Positions 1 to 12,360 of a DNA stretch of 64,000 bases are shown here, piece by piece. Where the stretch lies: the NCBI GenBank assembly GCA_026826555.1, contig JAKSZT010054573.1, positions 2,794,670-2,858,669 of the forward strand, read 5' to 3'. Within the stretch, counting starts at the first letter, position 1. Each line of letters begins with the position of its first letter. Both the position numbers and the translations under genes were made by a program. Source of the DNA: Tolypeutes matacus. Taxonomy: Eukaryota; Chordata; Mammalia; Cingulata; Chlamyphoridae. The notes under the pieces were generated by a model. The model did no database searches. It saw nothing but the letters and a program-made list of their open reading frames with translations, and was not told where the DNA came from.

Positions 1-28
1 ATAGATGGATGGATGGATGGATAGATAG

Positions 29-59
<31 letters not shown>

Positions 60-70
60 GATAGATAGAG
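1..70. repeat. ATAG/ATGG tetranucleotide microsatellite
   Basis: The window opens inside a tetranucleotide run of ATGG units passing into ATAG units with one ATAA interruption. It continues beyond the left edge, so its full length is unknown. It should be length-polymorphic. Confidence 0.95.
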
Positions 71-2164
71 TAGATATATTTTTTCTCTTGAACTTTTTTG
101 TCAGAGCTTTAGATATTTATCATTTCAACTGTTTTTTTCATTTGCAATTTGTCAAATTTTATCTATGTGTTAACATAGTTCTTGTGCTTTCAAAAGGGAT
201 ATTTTCCTACCTTGCATGAGACATATCATCATCATAATTTAGCACATTAGAAATTCTTTCAAGAATGTTAACATTCGCATTCTGCTTTGCAATGGCATTT
301 ATCACATTTATTTAGACTTAATTCTGCAGATAGATGGATCCCCATTTGCTGCCTCTCCTATCATGCCTTGCTGACCCGAATCATAAAGTGTTTATTTTGA
401 CTGATCTCTCATTTCATTGGGGTACAGCTCTAAATGGTTATTTTTTTTTTTTTCCGGGAAGACTTCATGAGTGATATATTTCCTGTGTCCTTGCGCATTT
501 TAAAAAATCTCTCTCGGCTGGTTTTGTATGTGCATGACATTTCCTAAAGTATGTGTTTTACGACCATCTCATCTTGAGAAGAAGGAGATGTCAATCACAT
601 TAGGATTTGCTTTAGAACGTGCATTTTTTTAACACATGTGCCAGATAATAACCCATGGCAATAAACATCTTAATTCCCAAGTGTTAAAATTTGTCACCTC
701 AAGCACGACCAAGAAGAAGGGCCAACGGTGTAGAAACCTCCTGCTGCCCTGGGGGGCTCTTGGGGTTGAAAGCCAGCCCTTGGGAGACAAACCTTCACCT
801 GCAATGTGAGAGCCTTGAGGGACAGGGAATGTGGAGAAACTGCTGCGCTGGTTTTCTCGGAAGCAGGAGGGTGGAGTGTGACACCTCCAGGCGTCATCAT
901 GAGTTTGGGAGGAGCAGAGATTGTACCCCGTCTGCAGCCCCATCTCTCAGCTGTCCCCTATGAAAGCCTGATGACAACACCCACCTGCACTGTGGTCCAG
1001 AAGAATCCATGACCTCGGTGCCTGGGGCCAGCCACACTGGACCCAAGAGGAAACGTCTGCAGGCTGCAGCAGTGCAACGGAAACCAGGGAGAAGGGGCCC
1101 GTTACCGCTTGTGTTGTCCCTATTTAGAAATAACCCTTTTGCCTCTTTCAAGCACCTGGTGTGAAGAGTGCTCCATTTTACCAGACCACAGGCTGGGTTT
1201 GGGTCGATTAAAATAGAGTTCCTGAAGCTGCTCTGACAGCTGTCACTCATCGGTGGGTGGCAGAGGGGACCCTCGACATCAATATTTCCCCAAGATTTAA
1301 CCCAGTCAGATCTGCAAACCATCTGCTTAAGCAATCCCACATTTTAAGTAGTTTTTATATTAATGGGGGACATTGCTCAATTTACCAGTTGTTAAAATAT
1401 AATAATCGGAAGATCAAATTAAGTTCATTTACATTAAGTCCTAAAGTCACATATTCTCATCACCCTGCAAGGGATGCATTCTGGACATTGGTTCAGCTTT
1501 GTTTTTTTGTTTTTGCAAAAAGGTGCTTTTAATGCATGTTTTTATGTTTTTCTTTTCAAGTATCATAAATATGTCATGAAAAATAGAAGAGGGAAATGAA
1601 AACTGTAGAGCATACGTTTGCAAACAGCAGCTATTAGTAAGTTTTATGCAGTATAAGTTTGCTCATTTTAGTAAATGCATAATGAGATGCTTTTATTATT
1701 CCTTGACCTTTCAAGCTTTGACTCCTTCCACTTTGTTCTCTAAGATATTGTGACTCAGGAAATGTCTTTTTGGAGAGAATGCTAAAATGGTGCTTTTTTT
1801 AGGCTTCACCATGGGGTGTGAGACTTTTGACATTATTGCATATTAAATCACATTTTATGTGGAGTTGTTTTTATTTGGGGCTGTTATCTTTTAGATGGTG
1901 CAGCATAATGGAAGTAAAAATGTAACAGAAAAAGATTAAAATAAAAGAAGGGATAGGATAATTTGGGGAAAAAATTAATTTCTTCTCAGCGTTTAATTTA
2001 AATTGTCATCAACATATTTTGCTAAACCCAATCAACTTAGTTTCTTAATTTTAAAAAAATTGAAGCATTTCATAATCTAAAATATATGGAGAATAATATG
2101 GGGAAAATATGGAGAAACAGAAACCTAAATTCATATTCAACAAGTACTAACATTTTGCCAAATT
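71..2164. other. No gene recognised; AT-rich unique sequence
   Basis: I see no gene here. The first 600 bases and 1340-2160 are AT-rich with short homopolymer runs. About 690-1340 is more GC-rich and gives several short overlapping frames on both strands, without recognisable domains or consistent splice structure. Old, unrecognisable repeats may be present. Confidence 0.5.
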
Positions 2165-4010
2165 TATCTAAGATCTATTTTTTCAAGAAATTAAACACAT
2201 ATAGTTGAAGAAACGCTTATTTCTTGCTTTTTATTTCTCCCTGAAAATAATCATTGTCCTCAAGTAATTGAGAGCCCTACCTTCCCAGTCATGTTTTTTA
2301 TATGACATGACACACCTGCAAAAAAAAAAAAAATTTGTGGTCTGGCTCTTTTCCTCTTTTTTAATTTGCATGCATGATATCAAACTATATCTTTTGCCAC
2401 ATGGCTACATGCTCTTTCCTCATACATATTTTTGTGATTTATCCCAGCTCTTATATGCAGATTGACTTCATTTATTTTTAACTGTTGTATAATATTATAT
2501 TGAATATAGATCCCTGACATTTAGGTCATTGTGATTTTTTTTTTCAGTGCTCTGTATCTCTTGAGCATGTGTGAGTGTGTGTGCATTTTTTCTGTGTTTC
2601 TGTGAAATGACTAGTTCGTAAGGTCACAAGGAGGTACACTTTCAAATTTACTAGGTATTTACAAAATAGTTTAACAGATTTGTAGGCTTACCAGCAGAGT
2701 ATGAAGAATTCCATTTTCCACAACCTTTGTAAACACTTGGTACTGTCATATCTTGCAATTAAAAAAAAAATCTAATTGATATCAAATAAAATTAAATTTC
2801 TTAATTTTTAGAGTTTGAACAAATTTTCATAATGGTTTTAGCCATTCAATCTTCTTTAATATAAATTGTCTTTTTTATATCATTTGATCGTTTTATTCAG
2901 CATTCCTTTTTCTTATTGCTTTATAAGACTTCCTTATGATGATGGGGAGCAAATCCATTTTGGGTTTTAGCCCTTGTAAATATTTCCCAGTCTATGGCTT
3001 TAAAATTGGTTTACAGTGCCTTCTATTATGCAGAAGCTTTTGATTTTAATGCGATTTGGTATGCCAATATTTTCCTTCAGGGTGTCTTAAGAAAACGTTC
3101 CCTAGTCCAAAGCCATAAAATATTTTTCATATACTTTCTTCTAAAAATGTGAACATTTTCTTGTTAAATTTAGATATTTAATCCGCCTATTTTTTTTCAT
3201 GTTGTGATGAGCAGTCTATCATCCCACCCCATCCCATTTGTGTAGACAATTGCTTTAGCACCAATTTTTTGGAGAGCCAATCTCTCCCCCACTGATTTAC
3301 AATGGATTTCTGTGTTATTATGAGTTTCCTTCTATGCCTTCATCTATTTCTAGTCTATTCTATTCCTTTGGTCTCTTTGTCTACCCAGTGCCACACTGAT
3401 TTAATTACTATAGGCTTTCTAATGCCTTGCTACTTTTAAAGAGTATTTCCCCATCTTTATTATTCTCTTTCCAAATTTTCTTGACAAGTCTTGGCCATTT
3501 ACCTTCCACGTGAACTGAGAACCACCTTGTCCAGTTTAATGAAATACTCAGTTGTGATGTGATAGGCATTGCATTGAATTTTCATGTATTTCAGAAGATT
3601 AAACATCTTTAAAGATATTGAATCTTCCCTTTAATGATCAAAGTATATTTGTTACATCTCCTTTTATGTTCTTCATAAAGTTGTTTATTTCTCTCCATAA
3701 TGGGCTTTCATGATTATGATAGGTATATCTTAGGTACTTTATCCTTGCTGGGTTTTTTTATTTTTTATTTTTAATATAAAGCTTGTTAAATCATGTTTCC
3801 TAATAATTTGTTGCAAATCTAGAGGGATCCAAATTGCTTTTCGTAGATTACTCTTATATTCAGCAGCTTTATGAAACTCCTATTAACAGATTCCCTAAAG
3901 ATTCTCCTGTATTCTCAGTAGAAAGTCATGTTGTCAGAGAATAATGATACGTTTGTTCCCAATTTTTGCCTCCCTTTGAACATTTTGGTCTCATTGCCTT
4001 GCTAGCACTT
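2165..4010 (-). mobile_element. Old LINE-1 fragment, antisense (ORF2-derived)
   Basis: Read on the plus strand, this stretch carries the T-rich phrasing typical of inverted LINE-1 ORF2: an element-3'-end portion at low coordinates, running through the reverse-transcriptase portion near 3300-3900. It is heavily diverged, with stops and indels in every frame and no ORF of useful length on the minus strand. It looks like an early-mammalian L1 (L1M class). The boundaries are approximate, and the right edge abuts an antisense LTR near 4034. Confidence 0.6.
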
Positions 4011-4033
4011 CCAGTACACTTTTGAGTGGGTAG

Positions 4034-4400
4034 TGTATGTTTGCCAGGGCTGCTACGACATATACAACACACTGGTATTTGGTGGGCTTAACCAGCAGGA
4101 TGTATTGGCTCACGATTTGCAGGCTCGAAGGCCGACATAAATTTATCAGCGGCCATGCCTTCTCCATCTGCAGGCTGCTGGGGGCGGCTGGCTGAAAGCC
4201 AGTCTTTGCCTCCGTCACATGGCCATCTGTCCCTTCTGTGTGTTCCTGCGGCTTCAACTCCCACATCTAAATTTCCTCCGCTTACCCGAGTAACACCCAC
4301 CCTTGTCCAGTTTGGTCTCACCTTAATAGGATCTTCAAAGGTCCCATTTACAAAAGGAGTCCACACCCCCAGGACCAGAGCTTAGGACTCAAACATGTCT
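4034..4400 (-). mobile_element. MaLR/ERVL-like solo LTR, antisense
   Basis: The opening reads as an inverted LTR 3' end (TGTTTGCCAGGGCTGCTA) followed by a GGGCTTAACCAGCAGGATG segment. The same layout occurs in the LTRs at 11371, 22682, 44782 and 52236. The far end carries the CTTCAAAGGTCCCATTTACA stretch also seen at 52.5 kb. No internal retroviral sequence is present, so it is a solo LTR or fragment. The right boundary is uncertain. Confidence 0.5.
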
Positions 4401-5299
4401 TCATTTAGGACATGGTTCCATCTGCACAGTGTGCATTGTCTTTTATCAAAAAGTGTTAAGTATTTGATATGCCTCATGGTTAAATTTGTAACATATTAAA
4501 ATTCTTTAAATTGCTACGTGGCTAATGGCATAGATACATTTAACTGCAAGTTACAATGTTATGGAAGGAAATGGATGTGTCTCTGAGCCTCCATCTGGCT
4601 CTGGAAAGAAAGCCCTTCTCTCCACTCTAATAAGCTCACGGCACAGGGCAGCAACTCCCGGGAGCTTCTGCTTGTGCTGCCACCTGAGAAATGGCTCCTG
4701 GTCACTCAGTCCATCAGCCTGCCCCACCTGCCCCAGGCCCTTTTCATTTTCTTCCTGACACTGACTACCTCCTGTTAATACCTTGCTGATGCATTCATTG
4801 GGCTATTTCCTTGCAGTCTGCTTTTTCCTCCAGAACTCAAGATCCATGAGTGGAGGGAACTTGCCCATCCTCTTCCTTGCTCTATCTCTCTTCCTGAGAT
4901 TAATTCCTGTCACAAACAGTAGACACTGACAAATACCTTTCATGAGTAAACAAATTGGATCCAGGTATATTAGGTGCCTGCCAAATCCAAAGTCGAATAT
5001 TTTCTTAGCTACAACTTTTTAAAAAGATAAATGTTGAAGTGATGTTTCAGAACTCAAGTGCCTTCAGTGGAAGAGTGTTGTTAGCCTTCTGCCCTTTCAA
5101 TTCAGAGTCATGTCACACAACATTTAGATATTCCCAACACAGGTTTTAGCCCTTGGTTTTATGAGATGTTTTCTTTTTCATTTTTCTGTAAATCTGGACA
5201 CTGGGAGGGTCAGACTCTGAGGTCAACTGGGACCTTTCTTGATCTCCTGGAGCAGAAAGAATTGGCAGGGACATTCACCAACGCACTTTCCCTTCACTG
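4401..5299 (+). mobile_element. Mostly unique sequence; L2-like 3' end at about 4790-4950
   Basis: No gene is visible. Within it, roughly 4790-4950 resembles a sense LINE-2 3' end: a segment about a gene-like 'ACTCAAGATCCATGAGTGGAGGGAACTTG', given here by position 4836-4863, followed by a terminal portion with CATGAGTAAACAA. This is the usual L2 3' layout in diverged form. The rest shows nothing I can name. Confidence 0.4.
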
Positions 5300-5930
5300 G
5301 CTTTCTTTGCTGCATGACAAATTTCTGCAAACTTAGCAACTTAAAACAACACACATTTATTATCTCACAGTGTCTGTGTGTCGGGAATTCAAGCATGGCT
5401 TAGCTGGGCTTCCTAACCCAGTATATTGCACGGTTGCAATCCAGCTGACAGCCAGGGCCTCGGTCTCCTCAGGGGCTCAGCTGGGGAAGCACCCACCTCC
5501 GTGCGCCTTCAGGCTGTCGGCAGAATTCATCTGCTTGCAGTTATTTAACCAAAGCCTCCATTTCCTGGCAGACTGTTGGCTGAGGGTCTCTCTCAGCTCT
5601 AGAGGCTGCCCACATTTCCTTGCCACGTGTACCTCTCCTTAGCCCCTCTCGCAAAAAGGCAGCTGAGCTCTTCTAATCCAGAAATCAAGAAAGGGTGTTT
5701 CTGAGGTTCACCTGATTAAGTCAGGCCCACCCACAACAATCTCCCTTGTCATTAACTAAAAATCACCTGATTCAGGACCCTAACTCCATTTGTAAAACCC
5801 CTTTGCTATATTTTCTTGGCTAGAAGCAAGTCACAGGTCCCACCCACCCTCAAGGGGGGGGAATTTTACAGCTTGTGAACACCATGGGGCAGGAAGAGTG
5901 GGGCCCATCGTAGGGTCTGTATGCCTCAGT
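5300..5930 (-). mobile_element. Ancient LTR-like interspersed repeat, antisense (MaLR-like)
   Basis: The plus strand reads AACTTAAAACAACACACATT then TTATTATCTCACAG, the inverted polyadenylation-side end shared by many MaLR-type LTRs. It ends near 5930 with the AAGTCACAGGTCCCACCCAC segment and a ...GGGTCTGTATGCC tail that I associate with the other end of the same old repeat. I am confident it is an old interspersed repeat and less sure of the family. Confidence 0.45.
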
Positions 5931-6100
5931 GTGCCCCCAGCACAGTGGTAGGATGTGGAGGAGGAAGTAGTTCAGAAGGGCAGAGACTGTGACAATGTGC
6001 AGGGTTAGGCACCACCAAGAACAAGTGGGAGACTGCCCCTCTTAATTAAGCTGCAGACTTATCCCAGCCTGAGGACAGAGAACCATCCTGGCTTACCCTG

Positions 6101-6400
6101 CACCTGCGAGGCATTGGTGGCCCCACACCTGTGAGGCATCAGCAACCCTGCACCCGCCAGCCATCGGCGGCCCCGCACCTGCGAGGCATCAGCGACCCTG
6201 CACCTGCAAGGTATTGGTAACTGTGCACCTGAGAGCCATTAACTTACCCTGCACCTGTGAGCCATTGGCTTACTCTGCACCTGTGAGGCATCAGCGACCC
6301 TGTACCTGCAAGGTATTGGTAACTGTGTACCTGTGAGCCATTGGCTTACTCTGCACCTGTGAGGCATTGGCGACCCTGCCCCTGCGAGCCATCGGTGACA
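6101..6400. repeat. 25-26 bp minisatellite, about 12 units
   Basis: Units begin CACCTGYGAGSCATYGGC and run 25 or 26 bases. About 12 follow each other without gaps. Variants alternate: a 'GGCATCAGCGACCCTG' form, a 'GGTATTGGTAACTGTG' form and a 26-base 'GCCATTGGCTTACTCTG' form. Their order repeats (near 6176-6277 and again near 6278-6353), so the array has a higher-order pattern of 3-4 units. The short frames across it have no coding meaning. Confidence 0.93.
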
Positions 6401-7899
6401 GGGAAAGGGGATGCAAACTCAAAGCACATCCAGCTGGCTGAGCACATGGGCACAGCGTCCCCAGCAGCCCGAGGTGTCCTTCTGTAGAAGTGCCTCATCA
6501 CAGGTGCAAACTCGCTGAAGCCAAGACGGGCTCCAAAAATGGTGGGAAAACGCCCCAAGGCAGGGCACTGACGCCTCCTTCTAGAGAAGGTGAAGCTGAG
6601 TCGATCTTATTCCTCTTCTGAAATAGCATGCCTGTTCCCTGATTCTAAAATCAAACGTGGAAAAGGAAAAGCAAACTCAGAAATCCCCCCTTCAGGAAGG
6701 ACATAAAATCCCGTGTTCTATCAGCTGCCACGTTTCGCTTCCTGCACTCCTGGACTCCTCCTCTGCCTGCACACACAGGGCTTTTAAAGGGTCTCCTCAG
6801 CCTCTGCACCTCAATTCCATCTCCTCTCAGGTCCTTCCAGGGCGGCCATGGGTGCGGCCAGCTTTTGCCTCTGCATGCTGCTGCCTGCCACATATTTATT
6901 TTTCAAGGGTTTCATTTCACTTTTTATCAGCCTTAAACTACATAACTGGCTCAGATATAAATGCCTCTGACACGTCTTCGTGAGACGATGATTTACATTT
7001 CTGTACAAGTTCAGTCGTGAGCAATTCTACCGCCTTATAGGTGATCATTCCCCCTAAAATATCAGCATTTTCTCAGAAATGATGAGGACACCTGCTCAAT
7101 AGAATGAGAATCATGTGGCTAAATCAGCAATGTGTATATGCTAACAAAATGCTTTAGGCTAATTACTACATATTTATTAGGGCGGAAGAGCGTATGAGCA
7201 TATTTCATTCTGGCGGTAAGTGGATATTAGCGAGGTAGATGTGGAAATACGATCTGCTATGAGAGTGTGCACGGCTCCACTCCTTGGGTTTCCATGGGGT
7301 CTTCTCACGCTGGAGTCCCGCCCTCGGGCCTCTGGCCCAGGTCCCCTGCCGTAGGTGGCCGAGCCTGGCTTCTCCGGAGCGTTGCTTCGGGAATCCGCTC
7401 TTGGCCACAAGGTAAGGTCGGCTGCTAGAAGGAAGACTTCCAACAGGGCTCTGAGCTTCTCAGCAACACATGCGTGGGCCGGTGAGGTCCCCAGTGTCGC
7501 TCCTTCCCTAAGCCGGGACCCCAAATAGTCATTTGCCAGCAGTATATCTAACACCTGGAACCCTTCCGTCCTGGCACCTCTGACAGCTCCACTGGCTCAT
7601 AACTATGTTCATCTGCTCCCTCCCCCATAAATGTTTTCACGCTGAGCATCTTCTAATCTATTTATCCACAACTGCATCATTTCGTTGGTTAAGCAATCGC
7701 TGATTGGATACATTCCAAGAGCAAGACAGGACACAGGAATGCATCATCAACCATGACTCAAAGGTGTGTGAGCACAGTCTTGCAACTCTATTTATCTATT
7801 TCTCTGTACTAGAGAAACTTTTACATGCTACTTCAAATCATTTTGGGAGTGAGGACATTTGCAAATTAGATTAAGGTCACTTAGAAAAATCGAGACATA
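6401..7899. other. No gene recognised; unique sequence with possible conserved non-coding part
   Basis: No repeat or gene is recognised. About 6880-7270 has a composition often seen in conserved non-coding elements: AT-rich homeodomain-like words (GGCTAATTACTACATATTTA near 7157) mixed with isolated CpGs (GGCGGAAGAGCGTATGAGCA near 7181). 7270-7510 is more GC-rich. The minus-strand frames here overlap each other and resemble no protein I know. Confidence 0.4.
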
Positions 7900-8070
7900 T
7901 CCAGTGTACAAATATTTAAATAAATAAAAATATAGCCACACAATGGAATGCCACGTGATCCATTAAAATGAGGTAGAAGTGTTTATTGAGAAAAGGAGGA
8001 GATTACTATCTATTGCTAAATGAAAAAAAGAGATTCATATGATCTTTTTGGTAAATATGTGTTCTTTTTC
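7900..8070 (+). mobile_element. LINE-1 3' UTR fragment, sense
   Basis: This short stretch resembles the L1M 3' portion in sense orientation, with ACACAATGGAATGCCACGTG followed by an ATTGCTAAATGAAAAAAAGA segment. Both are degenerate versions of the L1 ORF2-end/3' UTR text. It ends just before the tetranucleotide array. Confidence 0.5.
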
Positions 8071-8079
8071 TACTTGGAT

Positions 8080-8148
8080 GGATGGATGGTTAGATAGGCA
8101 GGTAGGTAGGTAAGTTGGTAGTTAGGTAGGTAGAAATAGGTGATAGAT

Positions 8149-8219
<71 letters not shown>

Positions 8220-8224
8220 GGATG
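8080..8224. repeat. GATA microsatellite with degenerate GGAT/GGTA flank
   Basis: 8149-8216 is a pure run of 17 GATA units, followed by two GATG units. The left flank (8080-8148) is an older, degenerate mix of GGAT, GGTA and TAGA units. The pure core is long enough to be highly polymorphic. A second array of the same type opens the window at 1-70. Confidence 0.96.
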
Positions 8225-11099
8225 TAGACCTAAATTTTGTCATGGTTGGCTACGCATGGTTGACTTACTGCTTCTCTAGATCTTCGTAGTTTCTGAGCCT
8301 GAGTCATTCGCATTATTCACTGGAAATGGTGACTTGTTCCCAGTAGTGCCCATTCTTCCCTCTACCACCGAGCACACTTCTTCATAACACATTTCCCTAA
8401 ATATGATTCCCCTCCAGTCCCTGCACCACTGGCTGCCAGACCACAGCCTGCCCCCTTGCCTGGCTGTGCCAGCAGGGAGGGAAAGGAGAACGCTGGTCAA
8501 GACCAGCCTGTTCGTTCCCTCCTGGGACTTCCAATTAAATGCACACCTTTTGAAATGCTGTCTTCATTCCAGACACTGTGCGTCGAGTGGAAACAGCAAA
8601 GCTAAACAAGCAGTAATCCTTTTTTCCTTAAGTTGTGCATTTCCACAGTCCTGGCACTGCACTACTTGCTGGGGACATAAAGAGGAGAAGACACGATTCC
8701 TGGCTCAGAGCTGCTGCGTTCTCATGAAGATCAGCTTTGCTGTGGTTCTTAAGCAGGATTGCAATGCCTCGCCCCTTGTTGAGCCTTGGGTTCTCCAACC
8801 CTCCGGGCAGGTCCCTGTTCCTCTAGCTAAGTCCACTTGGCCTCTCCACGCCGTGCCTCTCGCAGAGACAATCGGACACCGTATGGCTGTTCAGACTGAA
8901 GACATGGCGGCTTCTTTATACCAAGCACCGTTTCCAGCAGTACCCCTAGAGTTTGGCTCGCAGTGGGAGCCCACGGCATCCCAAGGTTGTCGGCACGCTC
9001 CACACCTAAGGCAGCATGCCGGTGTTTTGTGACTCTGGTGGGCAGTTTAGAGATGAGCCAACTCCAGCTAGAGAGGCAGAGGGAAGATTTGGGTAAGCTT
9101 CTAGGGCTGCCTACGCGGTAGGGGAATAGTCTGGGAGCTGTGACGACGAGGTCAGACGGGAAAGCACAGCCGCTGCTCAGAGTCGCCAGGTCCCACAGGC
9201 AGGGCTCACTTTGGAGAAGTATTTCCCAGCCTTGGCAGTGCAGCGGGGCAATGCCGATAAGCTGCCTTGAACTGGGCAGAAGGAATGACTTTGTCCAATC
9301 CCAAATGGACCCAGCATTTAACTTCCAGAAAAACCTTAAGTCTGTAGCTTAGTCCTCTAAGAAGGGACATTAAAAATAAAGTTATTTGTTCATTTGGTCA
9401 GTTCAGTCTCACACACGGGCTGCATTTTTCCTCAATGGGACTCAGTCTTTGATTGCCAAGGTGTGTGCTTCAAAGGGATTTACAGCCACGTGGTTTGAGC
9501 ATGACGGCATTCTATCAATGGGGAAAATACTGGAACACACAACACAATCACTCCTGGACCTGAGAGGGCAGCAGATGGTTAAAAATCATCATAAGCAAAA
9601 CAAAGAAACCAAGTCACGCGCTCCCACTGTTTGCTTGGGTGAGCAGAAGGTGGATTTTATGCTGCTGAATCCTCAGTAAAGAGCGCCCTATTCCTTGGAA
9701 TAGCTCGTCCGACACCCACCACAGTGAACAGATGGTATGACTAGTTCATTTGCTTGCACTTAATAATCACGGCACCACCAAAGTCTCGCTCTATGAACAC
9801 GTGAAACTGACGATTCTACTGGGCCTAGACTGACGGGGACAGACGGGCAGTTTAGGGCAGGTAAGAGCTGAGTGCCAGCAGTGGGGCGTTCATAGAAGGA
9901 TGAATGAGCATTGCTTTGAAGATTCAGGTTTTGTTCTGGGGAGTTCTCAGTTCACCTCTAGTTTCGCGCCGTTTGCACCGCATGCGTGTGGGTCAAAGTC
10001 AACTGCTCTTGCGTCAGGATTTTATTTGCTTCCAGCTGGTGCCGAGTTAATCCAAAGAGGTCAGATGTATGCTAAAGGGCAGACTAGCTTAGCCAAGTTT
10101 GTGTTTTGTGTGTGCCAGGGTCTCAAAATCAGCTTTAAAATGTTCCATTTCCTGGATGTGCCGTATGTTTGAGAAAATAAGAGAACTTACCAACAGAACA
10201 TACCTAAACCCATGCTGTAAAAGCTAATTGTCCAACAGACGATGCAAAGAGATTGCCCTACATCGTCTTAAGGACTCCAGCCGGAGAGAGTCATCTCAAC
10301 TCAGGCAACATTTATCGAATGCATTTTACAGGTGAGGCACTGTGCTGTGCCCACGGAAGGGGGGTGGCGATTCAAAAACGAATGACCTCTGGTTAATGTC
10401 ACATAGAGGTGAGACACTGCGGATAACTCTTCCTCTAAGTCCAGTAATAAAAGCATCAAGACAAGGTCCTGATGATCTACACAGCACAGTTGAGGAACAG
10501 ATTCCTTTGGTGAGGGGGATCAAGAAAGACATTGCAAAGGAGATACTTCTAGGCTCCTAGAACATCCTGAAAGGATGTTTGAAACGGCAGCGAGTGCACG
10601 ATATGGCAAAGTTTATGCCATATCGGGGGAATGACGTGAGAGCAGGGCATAGGGCATAGTAAGGCAGGGAAGCATGTTGGAGACAAGTACCTGGAGGATG
10701 CTTGGGTTTTCTGTCATTGACAGTGCAGTGACGAGGCAGTCCCTAATCCTACTCTTTGATGAGGATAACTCTAGCAGTCTTTGCACGGAGCTTTGGAAAG
10801 ATGAGCTCCTTTCCAGATTTTTGGGGCCCTTGAGGCACGCTATTCCTTCAGCGTTTTGAGGGAAGCTCTGCTCTGTTCAGAGCCATGCCTACAAAGAGCA
10901 GTCCTTTGCATGTGTATGACCCACGCAGGACAGCACAGAGGGTTGGAAGATTTGGGGCCGCAGTTTCCTCTAGGTCTCTGCTGCAATCAGAGGGTGCGGC
11001 AGGGTGATAGCATTGGACAGACAGTATCCACAGGCAGGTGGGGGATACTGACGGGAGATCAGGCTGCTTGGGACCCACGCCCCAGCCTGCTCCTTGTTG
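8225..11099. other. No gene recognised; unique sequence with L2-like pieces
   Basis: No gene is supported. Two pieces resemble sense LINE-2 3' ends: about 8560-8630 (CCAGACACTGTGCGTCGAGT) and about 10290-10400 (CAACATTTATCGAATGCATT followed by GAGGCACTGTGCTGTGCCC). A 209-codon frame at 8403-9032 crosses the first of these and has no recognisable domain, so I do not call it a gene. Confidence 0.45.
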
Positions 11100-12360
11100 C
11101 TTGTGTGGGACTCCTGGTTGTAGAGAAGCTGGCTCAAAATCATGATAGAAATGATGACAAATTGCCCTCCTTGGTACTTACCCAAAGGAGTTGAAAACCT
11201 ATGTACACGCAAAAAGGCACACGTGGACATTTATAGCACCTTTATATAATTGCCAATAACTGGAGGCAAGCAAGACCTCCTTCCATTGGTGAACGATAAG
11301 CTGTGGTACCTCCATGCAGTGGAATGTTATTCATCGATTAAAGAATTGAGCTATCTCAAGCCAAGACGAGTGTTTTAGTTTGCCAAAAGCTGACGAAAGC
11401 AATATACCAGAAATGGGCTGGCTTTTACAATGGGGATTTGCTTGTAAGCTTACGATTCTGAGGCCAAGAAACTGTCCAAATCAAGGCATTGCCGGGCGAT
11501 GCTTTCTCCCGGAGTATCGGCACATGGATCGACTGTGGTCTGCCTTCTCTTCCCGTTTTCGTTACTTGAGCTTCTGGCGTCCTCTCTCCCAGGTTCCGTT
11601 GATTTCAGCTCTTTGTTCTCGAGGCTTTCTCTCTCTGCTTTCTCTCTCTGCTCCCGTGGCTTTTTCTATGTGTTCCTGTGGGTTTCTGTCTCTCTCTCTC
11701 TCTCTCCATATTCATCCTGTTTAAAAGGGCTCCAGCGAGAGGATTAAGACCCATCCTGGGTCACGCCTTACTGAACTAATCTACTCTAAAGTTCCCACCT
11801 ACAATGGGTTCATAGCAGGAATGGATTAGCTCTGAGGACATGATTTTCTGGGGTCCTAAAAAGCCTCAAACAACCACAACGTGTAAGTACATTAAATGCA
11901 CACTGCTAAGCGAAAAAAGTCAGTCTAAAAAAGTCTTGTATACTGTATGACTTCAACCATATGACATTCTGGAAAAGGAAAAACTATAGAGACAGTGCAA
12001 AGATGAGTGGGCACCAGGGATTTAGGGCAAGGAGGAGATGGACGCAGAAGTGTTAGGGCAGGGAAACTATCGTTTGAAACTGTATCAGTGGATGCATGAC
12101 ATACATTTGCCAAAATCCATAGGAATGGACAACACAAAGAGTGAGCCATTTTAAAAGGTAAAAATCTTTATCTTCTAAAAACGTATCATATTGGTTCATC
12201 AATTGTAATAAATGGACCACACTAATACAAAATGTTAGTAATAGGATATTCTATGTGTGGGGGCGTGTGGTATATGGGAACTCTGTACTTTCTGTGCAAT
12301 ATTTCCATAAACCTAAAACTGCTCTAAAAATATAATTTGTTATATTTTTAAATGATGACT
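11100..12360 (+). mobile_element. LINE-1 3' end, sense, split by an LTR insertion
   Basis: The left part (about 11125-11370) reads as the end of L1 ORF2/3' UTR in sense orientation, with AATCATGATAGAAATGATGA, then a 'GGAATGTTATTCATCGATTAA' stretch (11319-11340). The text resumes after the LTR at 11879 with 'TGCACACTGCTAAGCG', then CATATGACATTCTGGAAAAG, and finishes near 12360 with CCTAAAACTGCTCTAAAAA, a standard L1 3' end. The L1 is therefore continuous apart from the nested LTR and must predate it. Confidence 0.75.
11371..11878 (-). mobile_element. MaLR/ERVL-like solo LTR, antisense, inside LINE-1
   Basis: The element starts TGTTTTAGTTTGCCAAAAGC and ends ...CAAACAACCACA, giving TG...CA ends. 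The flanking 5-mers are ACGAG (11366-11370) and ACGTG (11879-11883), a 4/5 match consistent with an old 5-bp target duplication. It carries no internal viral genes. A pyrimidine-rich CTCT run at 11690-11706 lies inside. Related copies: 4034, 22682, 44782 and 52236 (antisense); 32099, 51431 and 55022 (sense). Confidence 0.75.

Noticed and set aside
8403..9032. Longest frame in the window, 209 codons on the plus strand
   Set aside because: No domain, signal peptide or family resemblance; it crosses LINE-2-like sequence, and its Cys/Leu/Ser/Pro-rich composition fits chance. No splice or polyadenylation context.
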